64,000 nt of DNA. It comes from Devosia sp. YIM 151766. GTDB taxonomy: Bacteria; Pseudomonadota; Alphaproteobacteria; Rhizobiales; Devosiaceae. A program made the position numbers and the translations under genes. Positions 44,825-54,103 of this stretch are shown here, one piece after another. Location of the stretch: the NCBI RefSeq assembly GCF_030285925.1, contig NZ_CP127251.1, positions 620,001 to 684,000 on the forward strand, written 5' to 3'. The notes beneath the pieces were generated by a model that saw only the letters and a list, made by a program, of their open reading frames with translations, was not told the origin of the DNA and searched no databases. The stretch's first letter is position 1, and every line of letters starts with the position of its first letter.

Positions 44825-45699
44825 TTCTCACCTCGGGCGCGCAGCAGCTGGAATTGCAGGACGGAGAAGACGATGACGATGACGAAGAGGGCGACGGCGA
44901 TGGTGGCCGCATAGCCGCCATGGTTCCGCTGGAACGCCTGGCTATAGATATATTGCACCAGCACCATGGAGGGATCGGGTCGTCCGCCCTGCACGAATAG
45001 ATAGACCTGATCGAAGATCTTGAGTTGCAGAATGAGCTGGATGGTCAGCACCAGCGCCGTCACCGGCCAGATCAGCGGCCAGGTGATGCGGCGGAAGATC
45101 GTCCAGCGATTGGCATTGTCGAGGGCGGCGGCTTCGTAGATGTCGGTCGAGATCGAACGCAGGCCGGCCAGGAACAGCAGGATATTGAAGCCGCAGGTCC
45201 ACCAGATGGTGACGAAGGCCACGGCCGGCATGAACATCCATTGGGTGCGGAATACCGGCGTCGGCTGGCCGAAAATCCAGGTCAGCGGATGCTGCATGAT
45301 GCCGAACTGGAGATTGAACATCCAGTTCCAGATGCGATAGACCACCGAAACCGGCAGGATATAGGGCAGAAAGAACATCGCCAGGATGAGGCTTTGCTGC
45401 CAGCCCTTGAGCCGCGACACCATCATGGCGATGGCCAGGCCGATCAACGTATTGGGAATGACGGTCAGCGCCACGAAATAGGCGGTGTTTCGCACGGCGG
45501 TCCAGAACCGCCGGTCGTCGAACATTTCGATGTAGTTTTCGAGGCCGATCCACTTGCCGGGCCCGATCAGCGGCGCATCGGTGAAGCTGAGATAGACCAT
45601 CTGCAAGGTCGGCCACAGGAACAGCACGCCATAGGTCAGCAGAAACGGCAGAATAAGAAGAAAGGCGACCGCGATTTCGCGACGTTGGTTCCTGATCAT
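44821..45699 (-). CDS. Carbohydrate ABC transporter permease (MalF/UgpA-type)
   Basis: 292 residues, six helices, starting FLLILPFLLTYGVLFLWPTL. EAA motif STDIYEAAALDNANRWTIFRRITWPLIWP. Partner of the MalG-type permease in a CUT1 sugar importer; 62 bases downstream of the binding-protein gene. Confidence 0.9.
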   Translation of the reverse strand: MIRNQRREIAVAFLLILPFLLTYGVLFLWPTLQMVYLSFTDAPLIGPGKWIGLENYIEMFDDRRFWTAVRNTAYFVALTVIPNTLIGLAIAMMVSRLKGWQQSLILAMFFLPYILPVSVVYRIWNWMFNLQFGIMQHPLTWIFGQPTPVFRTQWMFMPAVAFVTIWWTCGFNILLFLAGLRSISTDIYEAAALDNANRWTIFRRITWPLIWPVTALVLTIQLILQLKIFDQVYLFVQGGRPDPSMVLVQYIYSQAFQRNHGGYAATIAVALFVIVIVFSVLQFQLLRARGEK

Positions 45700-45761
45700 G
45701 GGTGCTCCGGTCTCAAGAAGAGGTCCGGCGGCACGAAACCGCCGAACCCGATTTCAAGGAC

Positions 45762-47042
45762 TTAGTCGGCCTGATCCTGCAGATCGGCCTTCATCTCTTC
45801 GATGGCTTCCTGCGGGTCGATTTCACCGTTCATGGCCGGGCTGATATAATTGGCGACGGCGTCATAAACGGGCGAAGCCACACCGGCGAGCACCGATTTG
45901 GGGTCGAACACGGCCGTATCGGCCAGCACCGAATAGGTGGCGTTCGGCTCCATGGTTTTGAACTCTTCGCTTTCGCGGGTCGGCGTATAGGCCGGGATGT
46001 GGCCGGCATCGGCCCAGGCCAGCGAGTTCTCGTTCATCCAGGAGATGACTTCGAGCACGGCGGCTTTCTTTTCCGGGCTCATTTCCTGGCCGGCATTGTT
46101 CGGAATGGCGAAGCCATGCGAATCGGCCCAGGTGGCCGGGTGATCGAAGAAGGCGGGGATGGCGATGGCGCCCCATTCGAAGCCGAGCTCGCCGCTGGCG
46201 GCAAGGTCGGTCATCGTCGGAACTTCCCAGACGCCGTTCATATGCAGCGCCGCAGCGCCCGAGGTGAACAGCGCCACCGAACCATCATATTCGGTCAGGG
46301 CCGGCGCGTAGCCGCCTTCGACCCAGCTGGCCATGGTTTCCAGGGCGGCGACGGCCTTGGGAATGCTCTCATCGGGGAAGAAGGTGCCGTCCTCGTCGAG
46401 GAAGACGCCGTCCTGCTGGCCGAACAGCGAATAGAAGACCCGCCACGGCGTCCCGTCGCCCGAGGTTTGCAGCGACAGCGCATATTCGGAATTGGGCTGC
46501 AGCGTTTCGAGCGCGGCGAGGAAATTGTCCGCGCCGTCGAGGCCGGTGGGCAGGCCGTCATCGCCGAGCAGGCCGGCTTCGGCCAGCTTGTCCTTGTTGT
46601 AATAGAGAACGATGGAGTGGATATCGAAGGGCACCGCATATTGGGCGCCATCGCTCTGACCGGCTTCCCAGTTGGCGGGGGCAAAGGTGTCGGCGCCGAG
46701 GCCGACGCTGGCGAGGTCCTCGGTGTCGAATGCCGCCAAGGCGCCTGACTGCACCCCAAGCGGCACGCGCGAGAGGTGATAGGTCATGACATCCGGGCCC
46801 TCGCCGATGGCAGCCGAGGTCTGAACCTTGGTATAGAAGGGCGTGCCCCATTCCAGCGTCGTCGGCTGGATGACGATTTCGCCTTCATGCTCGCTGTTGA
46901 ACTGCTCGATCAGCGCCTTCATGCGCACGCCGTCGCCGCCGCTGAGGAAGTCCCACCAGACCACGTTTTCCTGCGCCTGGGCGGCGCTTAGCGACAGTGC
47001 CGCCACGCCGGACAGCATGGCAATCGTGAAAAGTTTCTTCAT
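45762..47042 (-). CDS. Extracellular sugar-binding protein of the CUT1 importer
   Basis: 426 residues. Signal peptide KKLFTIAMLSGVAALSLSAAQA. Mature protein opens with VVWWDFLSGGDGVRMKALIEQFNSEH, the family-1 solute-binding pattern, and has GEGPDVMTYHLSRVPLG and a central NKDKLAEAGLLG hinge-region segment. The ligand is likely an arabinose- or galactose-containing oligosaccharide by context (GH51, GH2, GH4 genes nearby); this is inference. A 123-base gap separates it from the ATPase gene. Confidence 0.88.
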   Translation of the reverse strand: MKKLFTIAMLSGVAALSLSAAQAQENVVWWDFLSGGDGVRMKALIEQFNSEHEGEIVIQPTTLEWGTPFYTKVQTSAAIGEGPDVMTYHLSRVPLGVQSGALAAFDTEDLASVGLGADTFAPANWEAGQSDGAQYAVPFDIHSIVLYYNKDKLAEAGLLGDDGLPTGLDGADNFLAALETLQPNSEYALSLQTSGDGTPWRVFYSLFGQQDGVFLDEDGTFFPDESIPKAVAALETMASWVEGGYAPALTEYDGSVALFTSGAAALHMNGVWEVPTMTDLAASGELGFEWGAIAIPAFFDHPATWADSHGFAIPNNAGQEMSPEKKAAVLEVISWMNENSLAWADAGHIPAYTPTRESEEFKTMEPNATYSVLADTAVFDPKSVLAGVASPVYDAVANYISPAMNGEIDPQEAIEEMKADLQDQAD

Positions 47043-47165
47043 GTCTTAACCTCCCTTGGGGGCTGGCCCCATCGCCATTCCTCAGGCATTGCGAGCGCTG
47101 GCGAAGCGGTTCGCGCCGATGTTCAGAAAACCGCGCAGCGGCTCTGAATACTTTCTTGCCGGCAC

Positions 47166-48251
47166 CTATGCGGCGCCGTGATAAGCCTTGCCGTTTTCGT
47201 CGAACACCATGGCGGCATTGCCATCGAGAGCGATGCGCACCGCATCGCCGGCCTGGATGGTGCTGACGCCATTGTCCTCCGCAATCAGCGTCGTGCCGTC
47301 ACTCAGGCTGGTGTAAACCAGCGTACGCTCGCCGAGCCGCTCCACCACCTCGACAATGCCTTCCATGCCGGCGCCGTCCTGGCTGATGCGGGCCGCTTCA
47401 GGTCTGATGCCAAAAGTCAGCTTGTCCTTGGGCAGGCCGGCAAAGCCTACGGCGGTCTGCACCATTGCCTGCCCGGGCAGGGTGATGGCGGCCTTGCCGC
47501 CGACATCGCTGGCCGATGCCACCGGAATGAAATTCATCGCCGGCGATCCGACGAAGCTGGCAACGAAACGGGTGGCAGGCCGTGAATAGACTTCCATAGG
47601 CGTGCCGATCTGCTCGATCCGGCGATTGTTCATCACCACGATGCGGGTCGCCAGCGTCATGGCCTCGGTCTGGTCGTGGGTGACAAAGATCATCGTCGCC
47701 TTGATGCGGTGGTGGAGCTGCGCCAGTTCGAGGCGGGTGCGGACGCGCAGGCCGGCATCGAGGTTGGATAGCGGCTCGTCGAGCAGGAAAGCCTTGGGAT
47801 CGCGGACGATGGCGCGGCCGATGGCGACGCGCTGACGCTGGCCGCCGGAGAGCTGGGCCGGCTTGCGATCCAGAAGCTGCGAGATTTCCAGCATGCGGGC
47901 TGCCTCGTCGACGCGGCGGACGATCTCGGCCTTTGGCGTGCCCACGTTCTGGAGGCCGAACGACATGTTGTCGCGCACGGTCATGTGGGGATAGAGCGCG
48001 TAGTTCTGAAAGACCATGGCGACGCCGCGCTCATTGGGCGGCAATTGATCGACGCGCTGGCCGCCCAGATGGATCTCGCCGGCGGTGACTTCCTCAAGGC
48101 CGGCAATCATGCGCAGAAGCGTGGATTTCCCGCAGCCCGACGGTCCCAGGAAGACGATGAACTCGCCCGATTCGATGTGCATGGACACCTTGTCCAGGAC
48201 GCTCACCGGACCGAACGATTTGCTGACCTCTTTGAGGACGATCTCAGACAT
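47166..48251 (-). CDS. Sugar ABC transporter ATPase (UgpC/MsmK-type)
   Basis: 361 residues: Walker A FLGPSGCGKSTLLRMI, signature LSGGQRQRVAIGRAIV, Walker B AFLLDEPLSNLDAGLR, H loop IFVTHDQTEAM, then the C-terminal TOBE/regulatory domain (GIRPEAARISQDGAGMEG) seen in MalK-like subunits. First gene of the importer operon: ATPase, binding protein, MalF-type, MalG-type. Confidence 0.92.
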   Translation of the reverse strand: MSEIVLKEVSKSFGPVSVLDKVSMHIESGEFIVFLGPSGCGKSTLLRMIAGLEEVTAGEIHLGGQRVDQLPPNERGVAMVFQNYALYPHMTVRDNMSFGLQNVGTPKAEIVRRVDEAARMLEISQLLDRKPAQLSGGQRQRVAIGRAIVRDPKAFLLDEPLSNLDAGLRVRTRLELAQLHHRIKATMIFVTHDQTEAMTLATRIVVMNNRRIEQIGTPMEVYSRPATRFVASFVGSPAMNFIPVASASDVGGKAAITLPGQAMVQTAVGFAGLPKDKLTFGIRPEAARISQDGAGMEGIVEVVERLGERTLVYTSLSDGTTLIAEDNGVSTIQAGDAVRIALDGNAAMVFDENGKAYHGAA

Positions 48252-48359
48252 TCAACTCTCTCCCGGGACGCTGATCGCGTCGCTCGCCGCGGGCTCGGGG
48301 CCACCCCGTCTCGCAGTCATTTGTATTATTTTTCAAACGGAACGTGCGGGCAGTCAATC

Positions 48360-48393
48360 CCAAATAGATCGCTATTTTGGATAAGTATCAAAA
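48360..48393 (-). promoter_or_regulatory. AT-rich regulatory segment upstream of the sugar importer
   Basis: Two elements in the 166-base space between the ATPase and GH2 genes: an imperfect palindrome CCAAATAGATCGCTATTTTGG at 48360-48380 (given here as CCAAATAG, ATCG, CTATTTTGG) and, overlapping it, TTGATACTTATCCAAAA on the minus strand (48376-48392). The second is closely matched upstream of the GH51 gene at 52498-52515, in the same orientation relative to the gene. Regulator not known. Confidence 0.45.
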
Positions 48394-48417
48394 ATTTGAC
48401 TTACATTCCTTGGCCGA

Positions 48418-50271
48418 TCAGTCGATCGGCTCGGCGTCCTCCGCTGCCTTGCGGGCCTTGCGGCGCGCATTATCGATCTGCTCGTGCGGCACCGAAGCGG
48501 CCGGCATGGTGGTGATGTCGCGCAGGGTTTCGAAGGGGAGCTTGGGTTCCCGGCTCGCGGTCAGAAGGCCGTTGACCTCCTGCTCGGTATCGGTGACCTG
48601 GGTGTAGCAATAGCCCGCGATATGCGGCATGGCGGCAATGGCCGAGAAGATATCGCGCAGCCGGTCCTCGAATTCCTGCGGATCATCGACGGTGGAATAG
48701 CCGTGCCACTTCTCACCCTGCTTGGGCAGGTAGCTCAGCCCGCCGAACTCGGTCAGCATTACCGGCTTGTCGCCAAGCTCGCGGCCATCCAGCACGATCC
48801 GGCGCCGCGCCGGGCCCATGCCGCGCAGCATCGCCTCGATATCGGCTGGCTCGTGGAAGCGGCTCGACAGGCCCTCGCCGTCCGGCGCGTAGTCATGCAC
48901 CGACCAGATGTCGCTTTCGACCAGTTCCCAGCCATCGTTGGAAATGGCCGGCCGGCTTGGGTCGAGCGCCTTGGTCAGGTGATAAAGCGCGCTGGCGTAA
49001 TGCGCCTGATCGGGGCGCTCGGCGATCTGCGACACGCCCCAGCTTTCATTGAGCGGCACCCAGGCAACAATGCAGGGATGGCTCTTGTCGCGGCGGATCG
49101 CTTCCATCCATTCCCTGGTCAGGCGCTCGGTGGCCGAGTTCGAGAAGCCATAGGCGCTCGGCATTTCTTCCCAGACGATGAGGCCGAGAACGTCGCACCA
49201 GTAAAGGAAACGCGGATCCTCGATCTTCTGGTGGATGCGGACGCCATTGAAACCCATTTCCTTGATCAGCTCGACCTCACGGCGCAGGGCTTCCGGACTT
49301 GGGGCGGCGAGGTGCGATTGCGGCCAGTAATTCTGGCCCAGAACCATGCGCAGGTAATAGGGCAGGCCATTGAGCAGGAAGCGCTTGCCGCCGACGCCGA
49401 CGCTGCGCAGGCCGAGATAGGATTGCACGATGTCCGGGCGCTTGCCTTCGAGCGTGACTTCCGCGTCGATGAGATTGGGACGTTCCGGCGTCCACAGCAG
49501 ATAATCGCGGTGCACGCCGTTTTCGAGTTGCGGAATGGCGATGTCGAAGCGCAGCTCCGCCTCGGACATGGTCACGGTTTGCTGGGCGATCGACTGACCC
49601 TGGGCGGTGAGCTTGATGGTCAATGCCACCGGCGCCGAAGGCACGTTATTGAGCCGAACCTCGCAGCGGACGCGATAATTGGCGAGATCGGGCACGAAGT
49701 GCAGATCCGTCAGGTGGAGCGCCGGAACCGTGCTGAGCCATACCGGCTGCCAGATGCCGCTGGTGCGATGATACCAGATGGAATGCGGGTCTTCGAGCCA
49801 GTCCTGCTTGCCGCGTGGGAAATGCACATCCTGCGGCCGGTCCTCGGCGCGAACCACCACGACCTGCTCGCCCTCGCCCAGCGCATGGGTGATGTCGAGC
49901 GAAAATGGCACATGCCCGCCTTCATGGGCGCCGACGCATTGGCCGTTGACCCAGACTTTGGCCGCGTAATCGACGGCGCCGAAATTGAGCAGCAGCTTCT
50001 CATCCGCCGCCAATTGTGGCGCGGCAAAGCTGCGGCGATACCAGATTACCGGATGGAAGCCGGTCTCCCGCAGGCCCGAAAGCTCGCTTTCGGGTGGAAA
50101 CGGCACCACGATCTGCCGGTTGAAGACATCGGCCCGGTTCCACCAGTTCTCGCCGATGCCGGCATCGGCGTCGTCATGGGCAAAGCCCCATTGGCCGCAT
50201 AGATCGACCCAGTTTTCGCGCTGAAACTGGGGATTGGGCGCAAGGGTGGTGGCGGTTTGGGTGGCGGTCAT
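48418..50271 (-). CDS. Glycoside hydrolase family 2 enzyme (beta-galactosidase/beta-glucuronidase-like)
   Basis: 617 residues: sugar-binding jelly roll (IWYRRSFAAPQ, GAVDYAAKVWVNGQCVGAHEGGHVPF), Ig-like domain and TIM barrel. The acid/base glutamate is at about residue 409 in WVPLNESWG and the nucleophile at about residue 508 in MLTEFGGLSY. No signal peptide, so it acts in the cytoplasm on imported oligosaccharides. Specificity among GH2 activities (galactoside, glucuronide, mannoside, arabinoside) is not decided. Divergent from the LacI regulator. Confidence 0.88.
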   Translation of the reverse strand: MTATQTATTLAPNPQFQRENWVDLCGQWGFAHDDADAGIGENWWNRADVFNRQIVVPFPPESELSGLRETGFHPVIWYRRSFAAPQLAADEKLLLNFGAVDYAAKVWVNGQCVGAHEGGHVPFSLDITHALGEGEQVVVVRAEDRPQDVHFPRGKQDWLEDPHSIWYHRTSGIWQPVWLSTVPALHLTDLHFVPDLANYRVRCEVRLNNVPSAPVALTIKLTAQGQSIAQQTVTMSEAELRFDIAIPQLENGVHRDYLLWTPERPNLIDAEVTLEGKRPDIVQSYLGLRSVGVGGKRFLLNGLPYYLRMVLGQNYWPQSHLAAPSPEALRREVELIKEMGFNGVRIHQKIEDPRFLYWCDVLGLIVWEEMPSAYGFSNSATERLTREWMEAIRRDKSHPCIVAWVPLNESWGVSQIAERPDQAHYASALYHLTKALDPSRPAISNDGWELVESDIWSVHDYAPDGEGLSSRFHEPADIEAMLRGMGPARRRIVLDGRELGDKPVMLTEFGGLSYLPKQGEKWHGYSTVDDPQEFEDRLRDIFSAIAAMPHIAGYCYTQVTDTEQEVNGLLTASREPKLPFETLRDITTMPAASVPHEQIDNARRKARKAAEDAEPID

Positions 50272-50338
50272 GTTTCCCTCGATTCCGGCGTCGACCTGGA
50301 GCCGCGCCGGCTTATGGCCCCACCCTGGTGGCGGGGCT

Positions 50339-50356
50339 TGCTAAATTTGTTTAGCA
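50339..50356. promoter_or_regulatory. Palindromic operator candidate between GH2 gene and lacI-type gene
   Basis: TGCTAAATTTGTTTAGCA: perfect seven-base arms TGCTAAA/TTTAGCA around four bases. It sits 68 bases from the GH2 start and 45 bases before the LacI-family start, the classical location for control of both genes by the neighbouring LacI-type repressor. The even spacing fits a LacI dimer. Confidence 0.65.
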
Positions 50357-50400
50357 GGCTGATGCAGGGGCATGAGCTTGTCAAGGATGGGAAAGGCGTT

Positions 50401-51405
50401 GTGAAAAAACGGGTGAAAATGGTCGATATCGCCAAGGCGGCAAATGTGTCGCGTACCGCGGTGTCGCTGATACTCAACGGGGTCGCCGGCGTGCGGATCG
50501 CCGAGGCCACGCGGCAGCGCGTGCTTACCGTGGCCCGCGAGCTCGGCTATAAGCCGGGGCCGTCGCTGCGCGATCTGGGGCCCGATGAGCCGCGTCTGTT
50601 TGGCGTGCTGATCAACGAGATTTCCTCGGCCTATCCGATCGATCTGCTTTATGGCCTGCAAAGCTGGGCCGACGCGCAGGGCGTGCAAATCCTCATCCAG
50701 GTCTCGGACGGCGCCAGCGACCACGAAATGGCCGCGCTCGACAATTTCGACCGTTTCGGCGTGAGCGGCGTCATTTACGCCAGCACCTTTTCCACCATTG
50801 CCAGCCCGCCCCAGGCCCTGAGCCATTTCCGTCATATCTTGCTGAACTGCCGCCGCGAGGACCGTTCCGGCACAGCCGTGCTACCGGCCGAACGGCATGG
50901 CGGAGCGCTTGCCGCCCAGCATCTGATCGATAGCGGCCGGCGGCGCATCGCCACCATTACCGGCGATCCCTGGCAATTCGCCAGCCGCGAGCGCCTGGCC
51001 GGCTATCACCGGGCGCTCAACAAGGCCGGCCTGAACCTGGGCGAGGCTTATGAAGAAACCAGCGATTGGGGGCATGCCAGCGGCTATGCCGCCGCACGCC
51101 GCTTGCTGGACCTGCCCGCCCCGCCGGACGCCATTTTCTGCCACAACGACATCGTCGCCCGTGGCGCCATCGCGGCGGCGCGCGAGGCCGGGCTGACTAT
51201 CGGGGATGATCTGGCGATCATCGGTTATGACGACCGGGAATTCGCCAAGGATTTGGGCATTACCAGCATCACGCTGCCCTTTGCCGAAATGGCCGAGCGC
51301 GCCATGAGCGAGATTGCCGGCACTGGCAGGCTGGCCGACAGGACATTGTCCATAACCGGCAAGCTTATCCCCCGGGCGAGTACGGCACCCGGCCTGTCCG
51401 CTTGA
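50401..51405 (+). CDS. LacI-family transcriptional regulator
   Basis: 334 residues. N-terminal helix-turn-helix and hinge: MVDIAKAANVSRTAVSLILNGVAGVRIAEATRQRV is the LacI DNA-reading head; the periplasmic-binding-like effector domain follows (LFGVLINEISSAYPIDLLYGLQ, IATITGDPWQFASRERLAGY, AIFCHNDIVARGAIAAARE, IIGYDDREFAKDLGITSI). A GTG start at 50401 preceded by GGGAAAGG puts the head at the N-terminus; an upstream frame is discarded. It probably responds to a mono- or disaccharide from plant polymers. Confidence 0.9.
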   Translation: MKKRVKMVDIAKAANVSRTAVSLILNGVAGVRIAEATRQRVLTVARELGYKPGPSLRDLGPDEPRLFGVLINEISSAYPIDLLYGLQSWADAQGVQILIQVSDGASDHEMAALDNFDRFGVSGVIYASTFSTIASPPQALSHFRHILLNCRREDRSGTAVLPAERHGGALAAQHLIDSGRRRIATITGDPWQFASRERLAGYHRALNKAGLNLGEAYEETSDWGHASGYAAARRLLDLPAPPDAIFCHNDIVARGAIAAAREAGLTIGDDLAIIGYDDREFAKDLGITSITLPFAEMAERAMSEIAGTGRLADRTLSITGKLIPRASTAPGLSA

Positions 51406-51458
51406 TTACATCAGAATATTTGATACAGACATTGCTCCCTCTTGATGTCTGGACTGCC

Positions 51459-52388
51459 ATGAGCCGCAATTTTCTGGTTATCGACCCCGAAGAGGACCTC
51501 GACGTCCTCAAGGGCCTGGCCTCGTCCGTTCGCATCAAAATGCTGAAACTGCTCCATGTCGAAGGGCCGATGAACGGCAACGACATCGCGGCCAAGCTTG
51601 GTCTGCCGCAATCCACGGTGTCGACGAACCTGCAAATCCTGGACGGTGCCGGGCTGATCCGAACCGAGACCCAGAAGGCCCGCAAGGGCAATCAGAAGAT
51701 CTGCCACTCGACCTTCGAAGAAGTGCTGGTGATGTTCAAGGACGACATCACCCCGCTGCACTCCAACGAGATCGAGGTCTCAATGCCGCTGGGGCTTTAC
51801 ACCAGTTGCGAGGTGTCCGCGCCCTGCGGGCTGTGCTCCGTGGACGGCATTATCGGCCTGCTCGACGTTCCCAACACCTTTCTCGATCCCGGTCGGATGA
51901 AGGCCGGGCTCATATGGTTCACGCGCGGCTATGTGGAATATCAGTTTCCCAATAATGCGAAGCTCGCCCAGAACGTTATCGAGGTCATGGAATTCTCGAT
52001 CGAACTGAGTTCGGAAGTGCCGGGCACGTCGGCCGATTGGCCCAGCGACATCACCTTCTCGGTCAACGGCACCGAAATCGGCACCTGGATGTCGACCGGC
52101 GATTATGGCGACAAGCGCGGCGTTTACACACCGGACTGGTGGAAGCTCAAAGGCAGCCAATATGGCAAGCTCAAGAGCTGGCGCGTCACCGAGAACGGCA
52201 CCTATGTGGACGGGGTCAAGATTTCGCCGGTTTCCCTGGCCGACCTCGATCTCGCCAATCACCATTCGATCCGGCTGCGCATCGAGGTCAAGGACGATGC
52301 CAGATATCCGGGCGGCATCAACATCTTCGGCCGTGGTTTCGGCAATTACGATCAGGACATCATCCTGAGGCTGAAAACCGCCCGCTGA
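51459..52388 (+). CDS. Winged-helix (ArsR-like) regulator with cysteine-containing C-terminal domain
   Basis: 309 residues. The first 90 form an ArsR/MarR-type winged helix (LASSVRIKMLKLLHVEGPMNGNDIAAKLGLPQSTVSTNLQ). The rest is an unusual domain of about 200 residues with a CEVSAPCGLC cluster near residue 120 and a WPSDITFSVNGTEIGTWMSTGDYGDKRGVYTPDWW beta-rich stretch resembling a carbohydrate- or ligand-binding module. The ATG at 51459 is used; a TTG at 51402 overlaps the LacI stop. I infer that it controls the GH51 gene 153 bases downstream. Confidence 0.65.
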   Translation: MSRNFLVIDPEEDLDVLKGLASSVRIKMLKLLHVEGPMNGNDIAAKLGLPQSTVSTNLQILDGAGLIRTETQKARKGNQKICHSTFEEVLVMFKDDITPLHSNEIEVSMPLGLYTSCEVSAPCGLCSVDGIIGLLDVPNTFLDPGRMKAGLIWFTRGYVEYQFPNNAKLAQNVIEVMEFSIELSSEVPGTSADWPSDITFSVNGTEIGTWMSTGDYGDKRGVYTPDWWKLKGSQYGKLKSWRVTENGTYVDGVKISPVSLADLDLANHHSIRLRIEVKDDARYPGGINIFGRGFGNYDQDIILRLKTAR

Positions 52389-52497
52389 ATGCAGGGCGCG
52401 GTCGAATAGATCGGGATGGGCGGCAGGCCGGCAGCAAGCCATGCTCGGCCTTACAATCCCCTTGCACGGCATGCGCGCCACAGCTAGAACGAATTCA

Positions 52498-52515
52498 TTG
52501 ATATAAATCCGAAAA
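52498..52515 (+). promoter_or_regulatory. Shared TTGATA...ATCC motif upstream of the GH51 gene
   Basis: TTGATATAAATCCGAAAA matches TTGATACTTATCCAAAAT of the sugar-importer upstream region at 14 of 18 positions, and lies 26 bases from the GH51 start. A candidate operator for one of the two local regulators. It overlaps a small CCGAAAATCGG palindrome (52509-52519). Confidence 0.45.
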
Positions 52516-52540
52516 TCGGAACCGGTAGGAGGGGGGCACC

Positions 52541-54052
52541 GTGAAGGCGTCAATTATCGCAAACAAGGATTATACGATCTCCAAGATTGACGATCGTGTC
52601 TATGGCGCATTCCTCGAGCATCTGGGCCGGGCGGTTTACGAAGGCATCTACGAACCCGATCATCCCACCGCCGACCAGGACGGCATGCGTGGCGACGTGA
52701 TCGACCTGGTCAAGAAGCTCAATGTGCCGGTAGTGCGCTATCCCGGCGGCAATTTCGTTTCGGCCTATAATTGGGAAGACGGCATCGGTCCGCGCGAGGA
52801 GCGTCCGGTTCGCCTGGACCTGGCCTGGCATACCTCCGAAAGCAACGCGGTCGGCATCCATGAATTTGCCGATTGGTGCGCCACGGTCGGCACCGAGATG
52901 ATGCTGGCGGTCAATCTGGGCTCGCGCGGCGTCGATGCGGCGCGCAATTTCCTCGAATATGTGAACCATCCCGGCGGCTCATACTGGAGCGACCTGCGCA
53001 TCAAGAACGGGCGCAAAGAGCCATGGGACGTCAAGCTCTGGTGCCTGGGCAACGAAATGGACGGGCCCTGGCAGGTCGGGCACAAGGACGCCACCGAATA
53101 TGGCAAGCTGGCCGCCAATACGGCGCGCGCCATGCGCATGTTCGACAAGTCGCTGGAGCTGATCGTCTGCGGCTCATCCAATGCCGACATGCCCAGCTAT
53201 CCCGATTGGGAACGCATCGTGCTCGAGCACACCTATGACCATGTCGACTATATTTCGCTGCACATGTATTTCGCCAATCGCGACGACAATACGCCCAATT
53301 TCCTGGGGCTGGCGGAAAAGCTCGACGCCTATATCGAGACGGTCGCCTCCACCATCAAGCAGGTCAAGGCCAAGCGCAAATCCAAGCGCGACATCTATAT
53401 CTGCTTCGACGAATGGAACGTCTGGTATCATTCCAACAAGAAGGATCGGGAGATCCTGGACGGCAATAGCGGCTGGCCGCATGCGCCGGGCCTGCTCGAA
53501 GACATCTACAATTTCGAAGACGTGCTGATGGTCGGCCTGATCCTCAACACCTTCATCCGCCGCTCCGACGTGGTGAAGATCGCCTGTATCGCTCAATTGG
53601 TGAACGTCATCGCCCCGATCATGACCGAGAAGGGCGGCCCGGCCTGGGCCCAGACCATCTATTATCCATATTATTTCGCATCGGTCTTCGGTCGCGGCAC
53701 CGCGCTGCAATTGCAGGTCAATTCCCCCGGCTACGACACTCCCCATGCCGCCGCGTCGCCTTTTGTAGACGTGTCGGGCGTCGCCAATGAAGATGGCACG
53801 CTGACATTCTTCCTGGTCAATCGCCATGCCAGCGACAGCATCGAGACCGAGGTTGAGTTGCAGGGCTATGGCGGTGGCACGGTGATCGACCACCAGGTGA
53901 TGACCCATCCCGACCTGAAGGCGGTCAACACTGCCGGCGACCAGCAGCAGGTGGCGCCGCGCCGGGGCGAGGGAAGCAGGATTGCCGATGGCAAACTGTC
54001 TGTGACGCTGCCGCCGTATTCCTACCAGATGCTGCGTGTGAAAGTCGGCTGA
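52541..54052 (+). CDS. Alpha-L-arabinofuranosidase, GH51
   Basis: 503 residues, family length. (beta/alpha)8 barrel with KLNVPVVRYPGGNFVSAYNWEDGIGP; acid/base Glu at about residue 172 in CLGNEMDGPW; nucleophile Glu at about residue 291 in CFDEWNVWY; C-terminal beta-sandwich. Removes terminal arabinofuranosyl units from arabinan, arabinoxylan or arabinogalactan fragments. No signal peptide, so acts on imported oligosaccharides. GTG start at 52541 after GGAGGGGGG. Confidence 0.93.
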   Translation: MKASIIANKDYTISKIDDRVYGAFLEHLGRAVYEGIYEPDHPTADQDGMRGDVIDLVKKLNVPVVRYPGGNFVSAYNWEDGIGPREERPVRLDLAWHTSESNAVGIHEFADWCATVGTEMMLAVNLGSRGVDAARNFLEYVNHPGGSYWSDLRIKNGRKEPWDVKLWCLGNEMDGPWQVGHKDATEYGKLAANTARAMRMFDKSLELIVCGSSNADMPSYPDWERIVLEHTYDHVDYISLHMYFANRDDNTPNFLGLAEKLDAYIETVASTIKQVKAKRKSKRDIYICFDEWNVWYHSNKKDREILDGNSGWPHAPGLLEDIYNFEDVLMVGLILNTFIRRSDVVKIACIAQLVNVIAPIMTEKGGPAWAQTIYYPYYFASVFGRGTALQLQVNSPGYDTPHAAASPFVDVSGVANEDGTLTFFLVNRHASDSIETEVELQGYGGGTVIDHQVMTHPDLKAVNTAGDQQQVAPRRGEGSRIADGKLSVTLPPYSYQMLRVKVG

Positions 54053-54103
54053 CCGGCGGGCCGGGTTGCGGCGCCGTGCGGCCGCCCTAAAACCACCGCT
54101 CCT

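Noticed and set aside
48484..50202. 572-codon plus-strand frame opposite the GH2 gene
   Set aside because: Antisense shadow; GH2 catalytic motifs are on the minus strand.
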